Source: Thermodesulfovibrionales bacterium
GTDB lineage: Bacteria; Nitrospirota; Thermodesulfovibrionia; Thermodesulfovibrionales; Dissulfurispiraceae
Assembly (NCBI GenBank): GCA_020062545.1
Contig: JAGUWD010000033.1
Location: 1 to 62,082 of the forward strand
DNA length: 62,082 nucleotides
Reading direction: 5' to 3'
Part shown: positions 41,388 to 49,099 of the stretch, piece after piece
Layout of the letters: each line of letters starts with the position of its first letter
Numbering within the stretch: position 1 is the stretch's first letter
Program-made: the position numbers and the translations under genes
The notes under the pieces: model-generated
What the model was told of the DNA's origin: nothing
What the model saw: the letters and a program-made list of their open reading frames with translations, nothing else
Database searches by the model: none

Positions 41388-43535
41388 ATGGGAAAGTCAG
41401 ATACCCTCGGAAAAGGCATCATTTCTCTGCTTAACAAAGTCATTGATAAACTCATAAAGATTAAAATTTGCCATTTATTATGGATGTCTGTCCTTGCTTC
41501 AGAAATATTCACCGCAGTAATCGTCTCTATAATGAGCATTGCATTTTACGGAAGGGTTACCAATGATTATTTAATCACAGGCTCTGTTACCGCACTCCTT
41601 GTTTCTTTTGTAGTCGTTTTTGTCCTTTTATCCATTTTAAAACAGATGAGGAGAACAGAGGCAGAGCACAATCGGCTCCTGAATATCCTTAAGGCCAGCC
41701 TCAACGAAATCTATACCTTTGATCCTGATACGCTGCGTTTAAGTTATGTTAATGCCGGTGCGGTTCGCAACCTTGGATACAGCATGGATGAATTGAAGAT
41801 GATGACGCCCCTTGACCTGAAACCGGAATTTGATGAGGTATCCTTCAGAAATCTCATTGCCCCTCTTATCAACCACGAAAAAGAAAAACTCATATTTCAA
41901 ACCGTTCATCGCCGTGCGGATGGAAGCCTCTATCCTGTTGAAGTGCATCTACAGCTCATCGGATATGATGGAGAAAAGGTATTTTTGGCTATAATCCTCG
42001 ATATAACAGAGCGAAAAGAGGCAGAGGAATTCATGAGAGGCATTCTCGAAAGTGTCGGCGAGGGATTTTTAGTGATAGACCCTGCATACAGGATTATTTT
42101 GGCGAACAAATCGTATTGTGAACGGACAAAGACGTCCCTCAATGCGATTAAAGGCAGATGCTGTTATGAGATTTCCCACCGCATAGATAAACCCTGTTTT
42201 GAAGCAGGGGAGATATGTGCGCCAAGGCATACCTTTGAGACAGGGGAGGCTTGTACAGCCCTTCATACTCACTATGATAGGGACGGCAATCCCATATATG
42301 TTGAAACAAGGTCATTTCCAATGAATGATGCACATGGGAATGTAATTGCAGTTATAGAGATTGTAGATGACATTACAGAGAAAAAGAGGCTTGAAGACCA
42401 GTTAAGGCAGTCCCAGAAGATGGAGGCAGTCGGCAAGCTCGCAGGTGGCATCGCCCATGACTTCAATAATATCCTCACAGCAATAATTGGATATGGAAGT
42501 CTCTTGCAGGCAGATATAGGAGAAGACAGCCATCTGATTTCCCGGTTGGAACATATACTCACCTCGGCGGGAAAGGCGGCCAATTTAACCAGGCAGCTCC
42601 TCGCATTCAGCAGAAAACAGATAATGAGCCCAAAGCCTGTAAATCTCAATGATATCATAAGGGATATGGAGAAACTACTGACAAGACTGGTCAGCGAAGA
42701 CATCGAAATTAAAATCATGCTTTCTGAGAAAGATTTAACGATAATGGCAGACAGTGGACAGATAGAACAGGTGATAATGAACCTTGCGACAAATGCGAGG
42801 GATGCCATGCCGCATGGAGGACAATTAACAATAACTACAGAGACTTTCAGAATGGAATTGGGATTTATAAAGGAAAAGGGTTTTGGCAAAAGAGGAAGAT
42901 ACGCATGCATATCGGTTGCAGATACGGGCGAAGGATTGGATGAGAGGACGAAAGAGAGGATATTTGAGCCGTTCTTCACAACAAAAGATGTCGGCAAAGG
43001 AACGGGATTGGGCCTTGCTGTTGTCTATGGGATAGTCTCACAGCACAATGGTTATATAGATGTACAGAGTGAATTGGGCAGGGGTACGACATTTAAGATA
43101 TATCTTCCATTGACTGAAAAAGAGATAGAAGAAGCCGAACCGAGCGTATCAGAGCCGGTTGGCGGTACAGAGACGATACTCGTTGCAGAGGATGACGAAA
43201 TTGTAAGGGGACTCGTAAAGGAAACCCTTGAGGGGTTTGGTTACAGGGTAATAGAGGCTATGGATGGAGATGATGCGATTGCAAAATTTATGGAGGATAA
43301 AGACGAAATCCAACTGCTCCTCTTTGATGTGGTGATGCCTAAGAAGAGCGGCAAGGATGCATATGAAAATATAAAGAAAATAAAACCGGATGTGAAGATT
43401 GTATTTATGAGCGGCTATACGGCTGATATTGTCCATAAAAAGGGCATATTTGAAGAGAAGATACCGTTCCTTTTTAAACCTGTCTCTCCTGGCGAAATTT
43501 TAAGGAAGACAAGGGAGGTGCTGGATAGAAAATAA
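41388..43535 (+). CDS. Hybrid PAS sensor histidine kinase with receiver
   Basis: Two N-terminal membrane helices (about 30-50 and 60-85), then two PAS domains, kinase core with GGIAHDFNNILTAIIGYG and GHKL boxes (NLATNARDAM, DTGEGLD, GTGLGLAVVYGI), and a C-terminal receiver (LLLFDVVMPKKSG). The second PAS holds a Cys-rich stretch (RCCYEISHRIDKPC, GEICAPRH, GEACTA) that could sense redox or metal. Orphan hybrid kinase. The ATG at 41388 is used; an upstream TTG is possible and no ribosome site is obvious. Confidence 0.88.
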   Translation: MGKSDTLGKGIISLLNKVIDKLIKIKICHLLWMSVLASEIFTAVIVSIMSIAFYGRVTNDYLITGSVTALLVSFVVVFVLLSILKQMRRTEAEHNRLLNILKASLNEIYTFDPDTLRLSYVNAGAVRNLGYSMDELKMMTPLDLKPEFDEVSFRNLIAPLINHEKEKLIFQTVHRRADGSLYPVEVHLQLIGYDGEKVFLAIILDITERKEAEEFMRGILESVGEGFLVIDPAYRIILANKSYCERTKTSLNAIKGRCCYEISHRIDKPCFEAGEICAPRHTFETGEACTALHTHYDRDGNPIYVETRSFPMNDAHGNVIAVIEIVDDITEKKRLEDQLRQSQKMEAVGKLAGGIAHDFNNILTAIIGYGSLLQADIGEDSHLISRLEHILTSAGKAANLTRQLLAFSRKQIMSPKPVNLNDIIRDMEKLLTRLVSEDIEIKIMLSEKDLTIMADSGQIEQVIMNLATNARDAMPHGGQLTITTETFRMELGFIKEKGFGKRGRYACISVADTGEGLDERTKERIFEPFFTTKDVGKGTGLGLAVVYGIVSQHNGYIDVQSELGRGTTFKIYLPLTEKEIEEAEPSVSEPVGGTETILVAEDDEIVRGLVKETLEGFGYRVIEAMDGDDAIAKFMEDKDEIQLLLFDVVMPKKSGKDAYENIKKIKPDVKIVFMSGYTADIVHKKGIFEEKIPFLFKPVSPGEILRKTREVLDRK

Positions 43536-43570
43536 AAAGCCCTGCCTCCGGCTCAAGGCAGGGCTTTCTT
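43536..43570. terminator. Bidirectional rho-independent terminator
   Basis: Perfect 11-bp stem AAAGCCCTGCC/GGCAGGGCTTT with a 10-nt loop, A-rich on the left and TTTCTT on the right. It serves the kinase gene and the opposing exported-protein gene. Confidence 0.9.
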
Positions 43571-43601
43571 GAATCTTGAATTTTAAATCTATAATTTCAG
43601 A

Positions 43602-44066
43602 TTATCTTCTCCATCCTGACCATGCAGGGATGCCATTTTCATCCCTGAGCTTCAGTACATTATCGCCTTTCTTCACCTCTGCTGCGATAATTGCGGGTTT
43701 GCCCATCATTGTTACCCTTGAACCTTTGACTTCGATCTTATCGCCTTTTTCGATTTTTGTATCGAGTCTTTCAATATACCAGCCCGGGCCGAGGTGGACG
43801 GATACAGTCTCCTTGTCTGTTTTTACAGTGATATGAACGCCGTAAGACATGCCTTTCATTGGAGTGATCTTATCAACCGATTCGACTGTGCCTGATATAG
43901 TCTCTACCGTTGCGGGATTGTACATCCTCTGATACTGTGTACCCATGCCCCATCCGCTGCTTCCACGCCATTTCATCATACCTTTCATTGGCTGTGCAAA
44001 GGCAAATGAAGCAGCCAAAACCAATGATAATGCCACCAATAGACTTAAAACTTTTCTCGTTCTCAT
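43602..44066 (-). CDS. Exported small beta-domain protein (paralogue of 815-1315)
   Basis: Clean signal peptide (residues 1-24, AFA cleavage), a short Met/Gly/Trp stretch (KGMMKWRGSSGWGMG), then the beta domain: ISGTVESVDKI, VHLGPGWYIERLDTKIEKGDKIEVKGSR, PAIIAAEVKKG, LRDENGIPAWSGWRR. The same pattern occurs in 815-1315. AAGGAGGT lies 4 bp before the ATG. It is expressed from a sigma-54 promoter (44127-44141). The Met-rich segment and its Spy-like co-regulated partner suggest an envelope or metal stress role; this is inference. Confidence 0.75.
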   Translation of the reverse strand: MRTRKVLSLLVALSLVLAASFAFAQPMKGMMKWRGSSGWGMGTQYQRMYNPATVETISGTVESVDKITPMKGMSYGVHITVKTDKETVSVHLGPGWYIERLDTKIEKGDKIEVKGSRVTMMGKPAIIAAEVKKGDNVLKLRDENGIPAWSGWRR

Positions 44067-44126
44067 AACTACCTCCTTGAGCCGGATTTTTTTAAAATAT
44101 AGCACTTTAACTATATCTTTGAAATT

Positions 44127-44141
44127 GCAACTGCTATGCCA
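44127..44141 (-). promoter_or_regulatory. Sigma-54 promoter of the exported protein
   Basis: Read on the minus strand: TGGCATAGCAGTTGC, with GG and GC at sigma-54 spacing and the TTGC -12 element intact. It is about 60 bp before the ATG. Confidence 0.75.
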
Positions 44142-44160
44142 GGTTAGAAGGTCTTTAAAA

Positions 44161-44388
44161 TCAAAGTGTTTGGGAATATATATTTTTTAATAAGTGCATT
44201 TTTTGCATATGAAATGCAGATATTGCATTTATATTTTTAATGCGCTGTCCGGCTTTAATGTCTCTAAGTCCTTCTTTATACTTTTTGTCGATGACTATTC
44301 TACCTTCTACATCGGATATCGTCCAATGGCGAGGAATGTTTTTTATAGATGTTTTAACAAAGCCTATGGGTGTTAATTCTATTTTCAT
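44161..44388 (-). pseudogene. Truncated TrmO/TsaA-family methyltransferase
   Basis: The first 55 residues match the TrmO (tRNA N6-threonylcarbamoyladenosine methyltransferase) family: IELTPIGFVKTSIKNIPRHW, then DVEGRIVIDKKYKEGLRDIKAGQRI. After QRI, where the family continues into its catalytic core for another 80 or more residues, the sequence switches to unrelated codons and stops. The break lies at the TTGCATATG-type palindrome cluster. The start overlaps the end of the arsA fragment. It is a remnant. Confidence 0.7.
44196..44232. promoter_or_regulatory. Upstream activator palindromes, second site
   Basis: TTGCATATGAAATGCAGATATTGC-like sequence: TTGCATATG, AATGCA and GATATTGC in the same order as at 44-67, differing by one deletion and one base. 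It ends 55 bp upstream of the -24 box at 44141, matching the geometry at the other promoter. Confidence 0.55.
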
Positions 44389-44872
44389 AATGTTGAATCT
44401 TGCTGAGTTCATCTGTAACCGCATCTATCGCATTTTTCAACGAAGCAAGTCCTTTTATTTCCTCCTGCATCATTGGAATCCGGAGCACGGGAAGGTTAAA
44501 TCTGTCGTTAATCTCGGCAAGGTAACGCATCTGCATTGCTCGCCTGCTTTTGAAAAAGTCATTTATGCAGACTTCTTCAGGCAGTATGAGATTTGCCACT
44601 ACAAGCTGAGTCTCTATACCGGCATCTTTCAAATCAAGCATTGCCCTGTATGATTCAAGAATGGGAGTTGATTCAGGATATAGAACAAGACTGAATACTG
44701 TGCGATCTTTGTCTTTCAATATATTGATTATCTCCCTGAACCTGTTCTGCGTCTACTCTTTTGCCTTTAATGCCAGAACAGCATCATTCATTTTTACCAG
44801 CACAGGGTCTATGCTCGGACCGCACAGCCCTGAAGAGCAGCACATCGCCGGATCGTAAATTTCAATTTTCAT
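44354..44872 (-). pseudogene. Fused remnant of arsD (5' part) and arsA (3' part)
   Basis: From 44872 the frame reads the N-terminus of the arsenite chaperone ArsD (IEIYDPAMCCSSGLCGPSIDP, with the three arsenite-binding Cys) for 39 codons to a TAG at 44753-44755. Past that stop, in the same frame, it continues as the C-terminal part of the ArsA ATPase (FREIINILKDKDRTVFSLVLYPESTPI, later VVANLILPEEV). The middle of both genes is missing, so an internal deletion joined them. Neither product can be functional as an ATPase; the Cys-bearing peptide might still be made. Confidence 0.8.
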
Positions 44873-44874
44873 AG

Positions 44875-45927
44875 CTACAGCCTCCCCCTGAATAATTTGT
44901 TCTGCGTCGTCTTTGCAAACCAGACGAGTGCAAGCATCACAGGCACTTCAATCAATGGTCCAATGACAGTTGCAAGTGCTACTGTAGGATTAAATGCAGT
45001 AATAGCAATAGCAATCGCTATCTCAAAATCCCTTCCTGTTGAATTGAAGCCTACAGCCACTGCATCCTTATAATTCAAACCCAGTTTCCATCCCGTAAGG
45101 TAAACAACTACAAACATTACCCAGAAAAACAGGGTCATTGGTATCGCCATCTGGACGATAAACATCGGTTTTTCAAGAATCAGATCGCCCTTAAGAGCAA
45201 ACATAACAATTAAAGTAAAAAGCAGCCCCACGATTGACAATGTATCAAGATGGAATTTAAGCTTGTGAAACCACTCTTCTCCGAATCTTTTTACGCCAAG
45301 AAACCTCGTAAGCATTCCTGCCACAAGTGGTATGCCGAGGTAAAGAAGCACGCTTTCTCCGACAACCCATACATCAAAATGGACATCTCCGAGTAGGATC
45401 TTTGCATAGACAGGTATGAGGATCATCTGGATGATCGAGTTCAATGCAACAAGTATTATTGCAAGTGGGCCATTGCCTGCCGAAAGGTAGGTGAAGACTA
45501 TAACCATCGCAATGCATGGCGCAAGACCATAAAGGACAAGTCCTGTGTATAAATCGGGCTCACCGCTCAAAAATATCTTTGCAAGCAGAAGCATAAAAAA
45601 CGGGGCAATGGCATAGTTGAAGAAGGCTACAATAAGGAGCTGTCTCGGCGAGCGTGTTGCCTTTCCGAGGTCTTCGAACTTTATATTCGCCATTGCAGGA
45701 TACATCATCATGAAAAGCCCGATCACTATTCCAAGCGCAAGGGTGTTGCCTATGCTGAATTCATAAGTCCCTCGAAAGATTGATTTAATCGCATCGATCG
45801 GCGGTGTGAGTTCAAAGTTTGAGATTCCGTACCACTTGCCTATTGCAATGCCTATGACCATGCTGACAATTACAAAAATCGGCAGCAACCTGAAGTTGTG
45901 GAGTTTTTCAAGAAGTCTTCTAATCAT
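44875..45927 (-). CDS. acr3: Arsenite efflux permease Acr3
   Basis: Ten-helix arsenite/H+ antiporter of 350 residues. FNYAIAPFFMLLLAKIFL and the YGLAPCIAMVIVFTYLSAGN segment (conserved Cys of the transport path) match Acr3, as does GFNSTGRDFEIAIAIAITAFN. It follows arsR by 3 bp. The downstream arsD/arsA genes are decayed, so the pump probably works alone on the membrane potential. Confidence 0.94.
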   Translation of the reverse strand: MIRRLLEKLHNFRLLPIFVIVSMVIGIAIGKWYGISNFELTPPIDAIKSIFRGTYEFSIGNTLALGIVIGLFMMMYPAMANIKFEDLGKATRSPRQLLIVAFFNYAIAPFFMLLLAKIFLSGEPDLYTGLVLYGLAPCIAMVIVFTYLSAGNGPLAIILVALNSIIQMILIPVYAKILLGDVHFDVWVVGESVLLYLGIPLVAGMLTRFLGVKRFGEEWFHKLKFHLDTLSIVGLLFTLIVMFALKGDLILEKPMFIVQMAIPMTLFFWVMFVVVYLTGWKLGLNYKDAVAVGFNSTGRDFEIAIAIAITAFNPTVALATVIGPLIEVPVMLALVWFAKTTQNKLFRGRL

Positions 45928-45930
45928 TTT

Positions 45931-46308
45931 TTACCTCCCGCAGCAGTTGCTTTTATTTTTAATTGGAATAATCTCTGCCTTAGCGCCTTTGTTTTTCATA
46001 AATTTGTCCAGTCTCTTTTTGTCTTCTGTTACTTCGCCTTCAGAAACTTTTTCGAGCACGGAGAGGACTAAAAACCTCTTGAACATATCAGAATCATCAA
46101 TTCTGTAATGTATCCACTTTCCCTGTTTTCTGTCTTTAATTAATCCTGCATTTTTTAGTATGCCGAGATGAAAGGATACCTTTGGCTGAATCATGTCAAG
46201 TGCAGCAACAATGTCGCACACGCAGAGTTCGCCATGCTCAAGGAGCTTTAGTATCCTGAGCCTTGTCTCGTCAGAGAGTGCCTTGAATATGTTTGATAAT
46301 TTCCGCAT
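45931..46308 (-). CDS. arsR: Arsenic-responsive repressor ArsR
   Basis: Winged-helix repressor of 125 residues. [13 protein letters not shown] carries the Cys-Val-Cys arsenite site in the recognition region; [22 protein letters not shown] is the HTH and wing. An extended tail ends in NCCGR, giving extra thiols. It should repress its own operon through the operator near 47550. Confidence 0.92.
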   Translation of the reverse strand: MRKLSNIFKALSDETRLRILKLLEHGELCVCDIVAALDMIQPKVSFHLGILKNAGLIKDRKQGKWIHYRIDDSDMFKRFLVLSVLEKVSEGEVTEDKKRLDKFMKNKGAKAEIIPIKNKSNCCGR

Positions 46309-46309
46309 G

Positions 46310-46549
46310 CTATATTTCCGACTTTATTAATTCTTTTACCTTATCGGGATTTGGCAAAGGCTTGCCCGAATGCTTAAGCTTTCCATTGACCACAAGCCCG
46401 GGAGTTGACATGGTGTATTTCATTATCTCCTGAATATTGGTAACCTTCTCAATCTTTACATCAATCCCAAGTTCCTTTACAGCCTTCTTTGCCATCTCTG
46501 CCATCTTCTCACAATTTGCACATCCCGGACCTAATACCTTAATCTCCAT
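46310..46549 (-). CDS. Small thioredoxin-like protein
   Basis: 79-residue glutaredoxin/thioredoxin-fold protein with [10 protein letters not shown] (CxxC) and the cis-Pro segment [11 protein letters not shown]. This family is usual next to arsP-type permeases and may reduce disulfides or pass metal(loid)s. It starts directly before arsR. Confidence 0.9.
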   Translation of the reverse strand: MEIKVLGPGCANCEKMAEMAKKAVKELGIDVKIEKVTNIQEIMKYTMSTPGLVVNGKLKHSGKPLPNPDKVKELIKSEI

Positions 46550-46562
46550 TTCCTTAATCCTC

Positions 46563-47513
46563 CTATAAAATTACATTAAATATATAGCCTACTGCTATTA
46601 TTGTTACTGTCATTATCCCTGCAAAGACTCCGAGCAAGGGCATCTTCAACACCTTTCTCAAAATTATCATCTCAGGAAGTGACAGAGCAGTTACAGCCAT
46701 CATAAATGCAAGCACAGTTCCTGCACTCAGCCCCTTTTCCATTAAGGCATATACAATTGGCAATACCCCTGCTGCATTAGAATAAAGTGGAACTCCCAAT
46801 AACACTGCAACAGGTACGGCAAAGGGATTCCCTTTGCCTGCATAATTTACCAGAAAATCCTCTGGCACATAACCATGTATAAATCCTCCTATGCCAATAG
46901 CAATAATGATAAAAAGCCATACTTTTTTCAGTATGTCTGCTGTATTCCATTTTGCATACTGAAGCCTCTCCTTGAATGTCTGTTTTATTATCTCCTGTCC
47001 CTGTCCTGTATGGAATTTGTAAACATACTCCTCGACCCATTTCTCAAGCTTGAGTTTTCCGATGATGAATCCACCGAAGATAGCAACCAGGAGTCCTGTC
47101 CCCATATAGATAGCCGCAATCTTCCATCCAAAAAGTCCCCAGAGAAGGACAACCGCTACCTCATTTACCATTGGCGATGATATTAAAAACGAAAATGTCA
47201 CGCCGAGAGGCACTCCTGCCTCAACAAAGCCAATAAAGAGTGGCACTGCCGAGCAGGAACAGAAGGGGGTAACCACTCCGAGCAGCGCCGCAAGGATATT
47301 TCCTATAAATTCTTTTTTATGCGAAAGTATTTTCTTTGTCTTCTCCGGAGGGAAGTAACTCCTGATTATGGATACGATGAAAATGATAACCGAAAGAAGC
47401 AGAAATATCTTTATGGTGTCATATATAAAGAATTCTATGGCATCTCCGAGTCGTGAGCCTTGCTCAAGCATTATAAGACCATATGTAACATATGATGCAA
47501 ACTCTTTCAACAT
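46563..47513 (-). CDS. ArsP/DUF318-type permease
   Basis: Polytopic membrane protein of 316 residues with two homologous halves. The motif TPFCSCSAVPLFIGF in the first half and the PLYSNAAGVLPIVYAL motif in the second are those of UPF0718/ArsP permeases; ArsP members export organoarsenicals. First gene of the arsenic operon. The specific substrate is not proven. Confidence 0.85.
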   Translation of the reverse strand: MLKEFASYVTYGLIMLEQGSRLGDAIEFFIYDTIKIFLLLSVIIFIVSIIRSYFPPEKTKKILSHKKEFIGNILAALLGVVTPFCSCSAVPLFIGFVEAGVPLGVTFSFLISSPMVNEVAVVLLWGLFGWKIAAIYMGTGLLVAIFGGFIIGKLKLEKWVEEYVYKFHTGQGQEIIKQTFKERLQYAKWNTADILKKVWLFIIIAIGIGGFIHGYVPEDFLVNYAGKGNPFAVPVAVLLGVPLYSNAAGVLPIVYALMEKGLSAGTVLAFMMAVTALSLPEMIILRKVLKMPLLGVFAGIMTVTIIAVGYIFNVIL

Positions 47514-47540
47514 CTTATACCTCCAGATTGTCTTAAGAAT

Positions 47541-47569
47541 ATATAAACAAAATTTGATATGTTTGTCAA
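47541..47569 (-). promoter_or_regulatory. Promoter and likely ArsR operator of the arsenic operon
   Basis: On the minus strand TTGACA (47569-47564), 17-bp spacer and TTATAT (47546-47541). The spacer contains the palindrome CAAATTTTG (47548-47556), well placed for repression by ArsR. Confidence 0.6.
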
Positions 47570-47696
47570 GACCGTAATCCGTAAAGAAACCCTATCAAAA
47601 GGAAAGCAGGCACCTGCTTTGCTTGATTACTGATTATGGTAATGATTGTCCTTTAATCGCATTTTTGTTGTACAATTAAAAAGGGGAGAAGACGGG

Positions 47697-48818
47697 GTGA
47701 CCAACCTTTATCAAATTTTTTTTCTTAACCTTGCACTGGGTCTAATATTGGGCTTTGTATTCCATAGGTCTGACCTTTGCATGGCCGGAATATTCCGCGA
47801 CATATTTCTTCTGAAGCGCACCTTCCTGCTAAGGATACTTTATTTGCAGGTGATTGTTACAATGGCGCTTTTCTTTATCGCAAAGAAAGGAGGGCTTATC
47901 GGCCTCTATCCCCCACCAAATCTTAACATCGCATCACTTGGGACACTGGCCGGAGGCATGATATTCGGAATAGGGATGGTGCTGGCAGGGGGTTGTGTAA
48001 TAGGAACCCTTTATAAAATGGGCTCAGGAAGTGTTATCAGCATTATTGCATTTGCAGGACTTATTATCGGAAGCGCTGTCTTTGCAGAGTTCTACCCCTT
48101 CTGGGCAGAGTTTTCGAAAAGAACCAGGGTCTCTGAAGCTGTATTGCTGCCGCAGCTTATTAATGAACATTTTATTATGCTCCCCATCCTGTTTATATCA
48201 TCAATGCTTATTTTCAGATGGATGCGCTCCAAAAAATTGCATCAGAAGGCCTATGCAGAGGGGTATATCCATCCGTGGAAGGTTGTAATTATCATTGCCC
48301 TCTTGAATTTGATCATTTATATAAGCTCCGATATGCCTATGGCTGTTAGTACCGGATATGCCAAAATTGCTGCATATCTGGAAAGGATCCTTGTTCCGGA
48401 TCATTTTGAAACTGTAGCATTTTTTAAAAAGGAATCATATTCTGTTTTACATCCGGATAGTAAAGCGTTAATTGCAGGTGGTCCTGGTGCTAAGTTTGAC
48501 CACATATCCTCCACCGAGATTTCATTAATCGTAGGGGTCATATTCGGGTCTTTTATATCCGCAATCTCGATAGGAGAGTTCAAACTGACTCTAAGTGCGC
48601 TCCCCCCTTTGAGACAGAACATATCTGCCTTATTGGGTGGCATACTACTTGCTTTAGGTTCGAGAATGGCAGGGGGGTGCAATGTGAAGTTTCTCATGAG
48701 CGGTCTTCCCCTGCTTTCCATTCAGGCATTCTTGTTTCTTTTCGGGATGCTGCCCGGTGCCTGGCTTGGAACTTATTTATTCAAAAAATTTGTTATTAGC
48801 TACGACAAGGAGGGGTAG
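47697..48818 (+). CDS. YeeE/YedE-family sulfur transporter 1
   Basis: Membrane protein of 373 residues with about 9-10 helices in two repeats. SDLCMAGIF (Cys28), VLAGGCVIGTL and RMAGGCNVKF carry the conserved Cys that relay thiosulfate or sulfane sulfur in YeeE (TsuA). GTG start at 47697 behind GGGGAG; the longer frame from 47646 has no ribosome site. The next gene is tusA-like, the typical partner. It opens an operon that ends in a kinase and an NtrC-type regulator. Confidence 0.88.
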   Translation: MTNLYQIFFLNLALGLILGFVFHRSDLCMAGIFRDIFLLKRTFLLRILYLQVIVTMALFFIAKKGGLIGLYPPPNLNIASLGTLAGGMIFGIGMVLAGGCVIGTLYKMGSGSVISIIAFAGLIIGSAVFAEFYPFWAEFSKRTRVSEAVLLPQLINEHFIMLPILFISSMLIFRWMRSKKLHQKAYAEGYIHPWKVVIIIALLNLIIYISSDMPMAVSTGYAKIAAYLERILVPDHFETVAFFKKESYSVLHPDSKALIAGGPGAKFDHISSTEISLIVGVIFGSFISAISIGEFKLTLSALPPLRQNISALLGGILLALGSRMAGGCNVKFLMSGLPLLSIQAFLFLFGMLPGAWLGTYLFKKFVISYDKEG

Positions 48819-48820
48819 AG

Positions 48821-49099
48821 ATGGCAGATAAATCAGGGATCAATCTTGATGTAATTAACCTGGATATTCGGGGACAGATATGTCCTGCATGCCTCCTCAT
48901 TTCCTTAAAGGAAATTAATAAGCACAAAGGGCTCCTGAGGGACGGCGAGGCAAACCTGATAGTAAAGACTGACCACAGGGATGCCACAAGGACGATTCCT
49001 GATGCAGCCATTGCAATGGGATATGCAGTTTTTGTGGAAAAGAAAAAGGGGTACTACGAAATTACGGTAGGGCGAAAAGATGAAGACCAAAAAGCATGA
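48821..49099 (+). CDS. TusA-like sulfur carrier 1
   Basis: SirA/TusA-fold protein of 92 residues. LDIRGQICPACLLISLKEINKH carries the active Cys in CPAC; most TusA have CPxP, so the second Cys is a variant that could form a disulfide or trisulfide. Residues after 75 (RKDEDQKA) are a charged tail. It overlaps the kinase gene by 20 bp, so sulfur transport and sensing are translationally coupled. Confidence 0.87.
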   Translation: MADKSGINLDVINLDIRGQICPACLLISLKEINKHKGLLRDGEANLIVKTDHRDATRTIPDAAIAMGYAVFVEKKKGYYEITVGRKDEDQKA

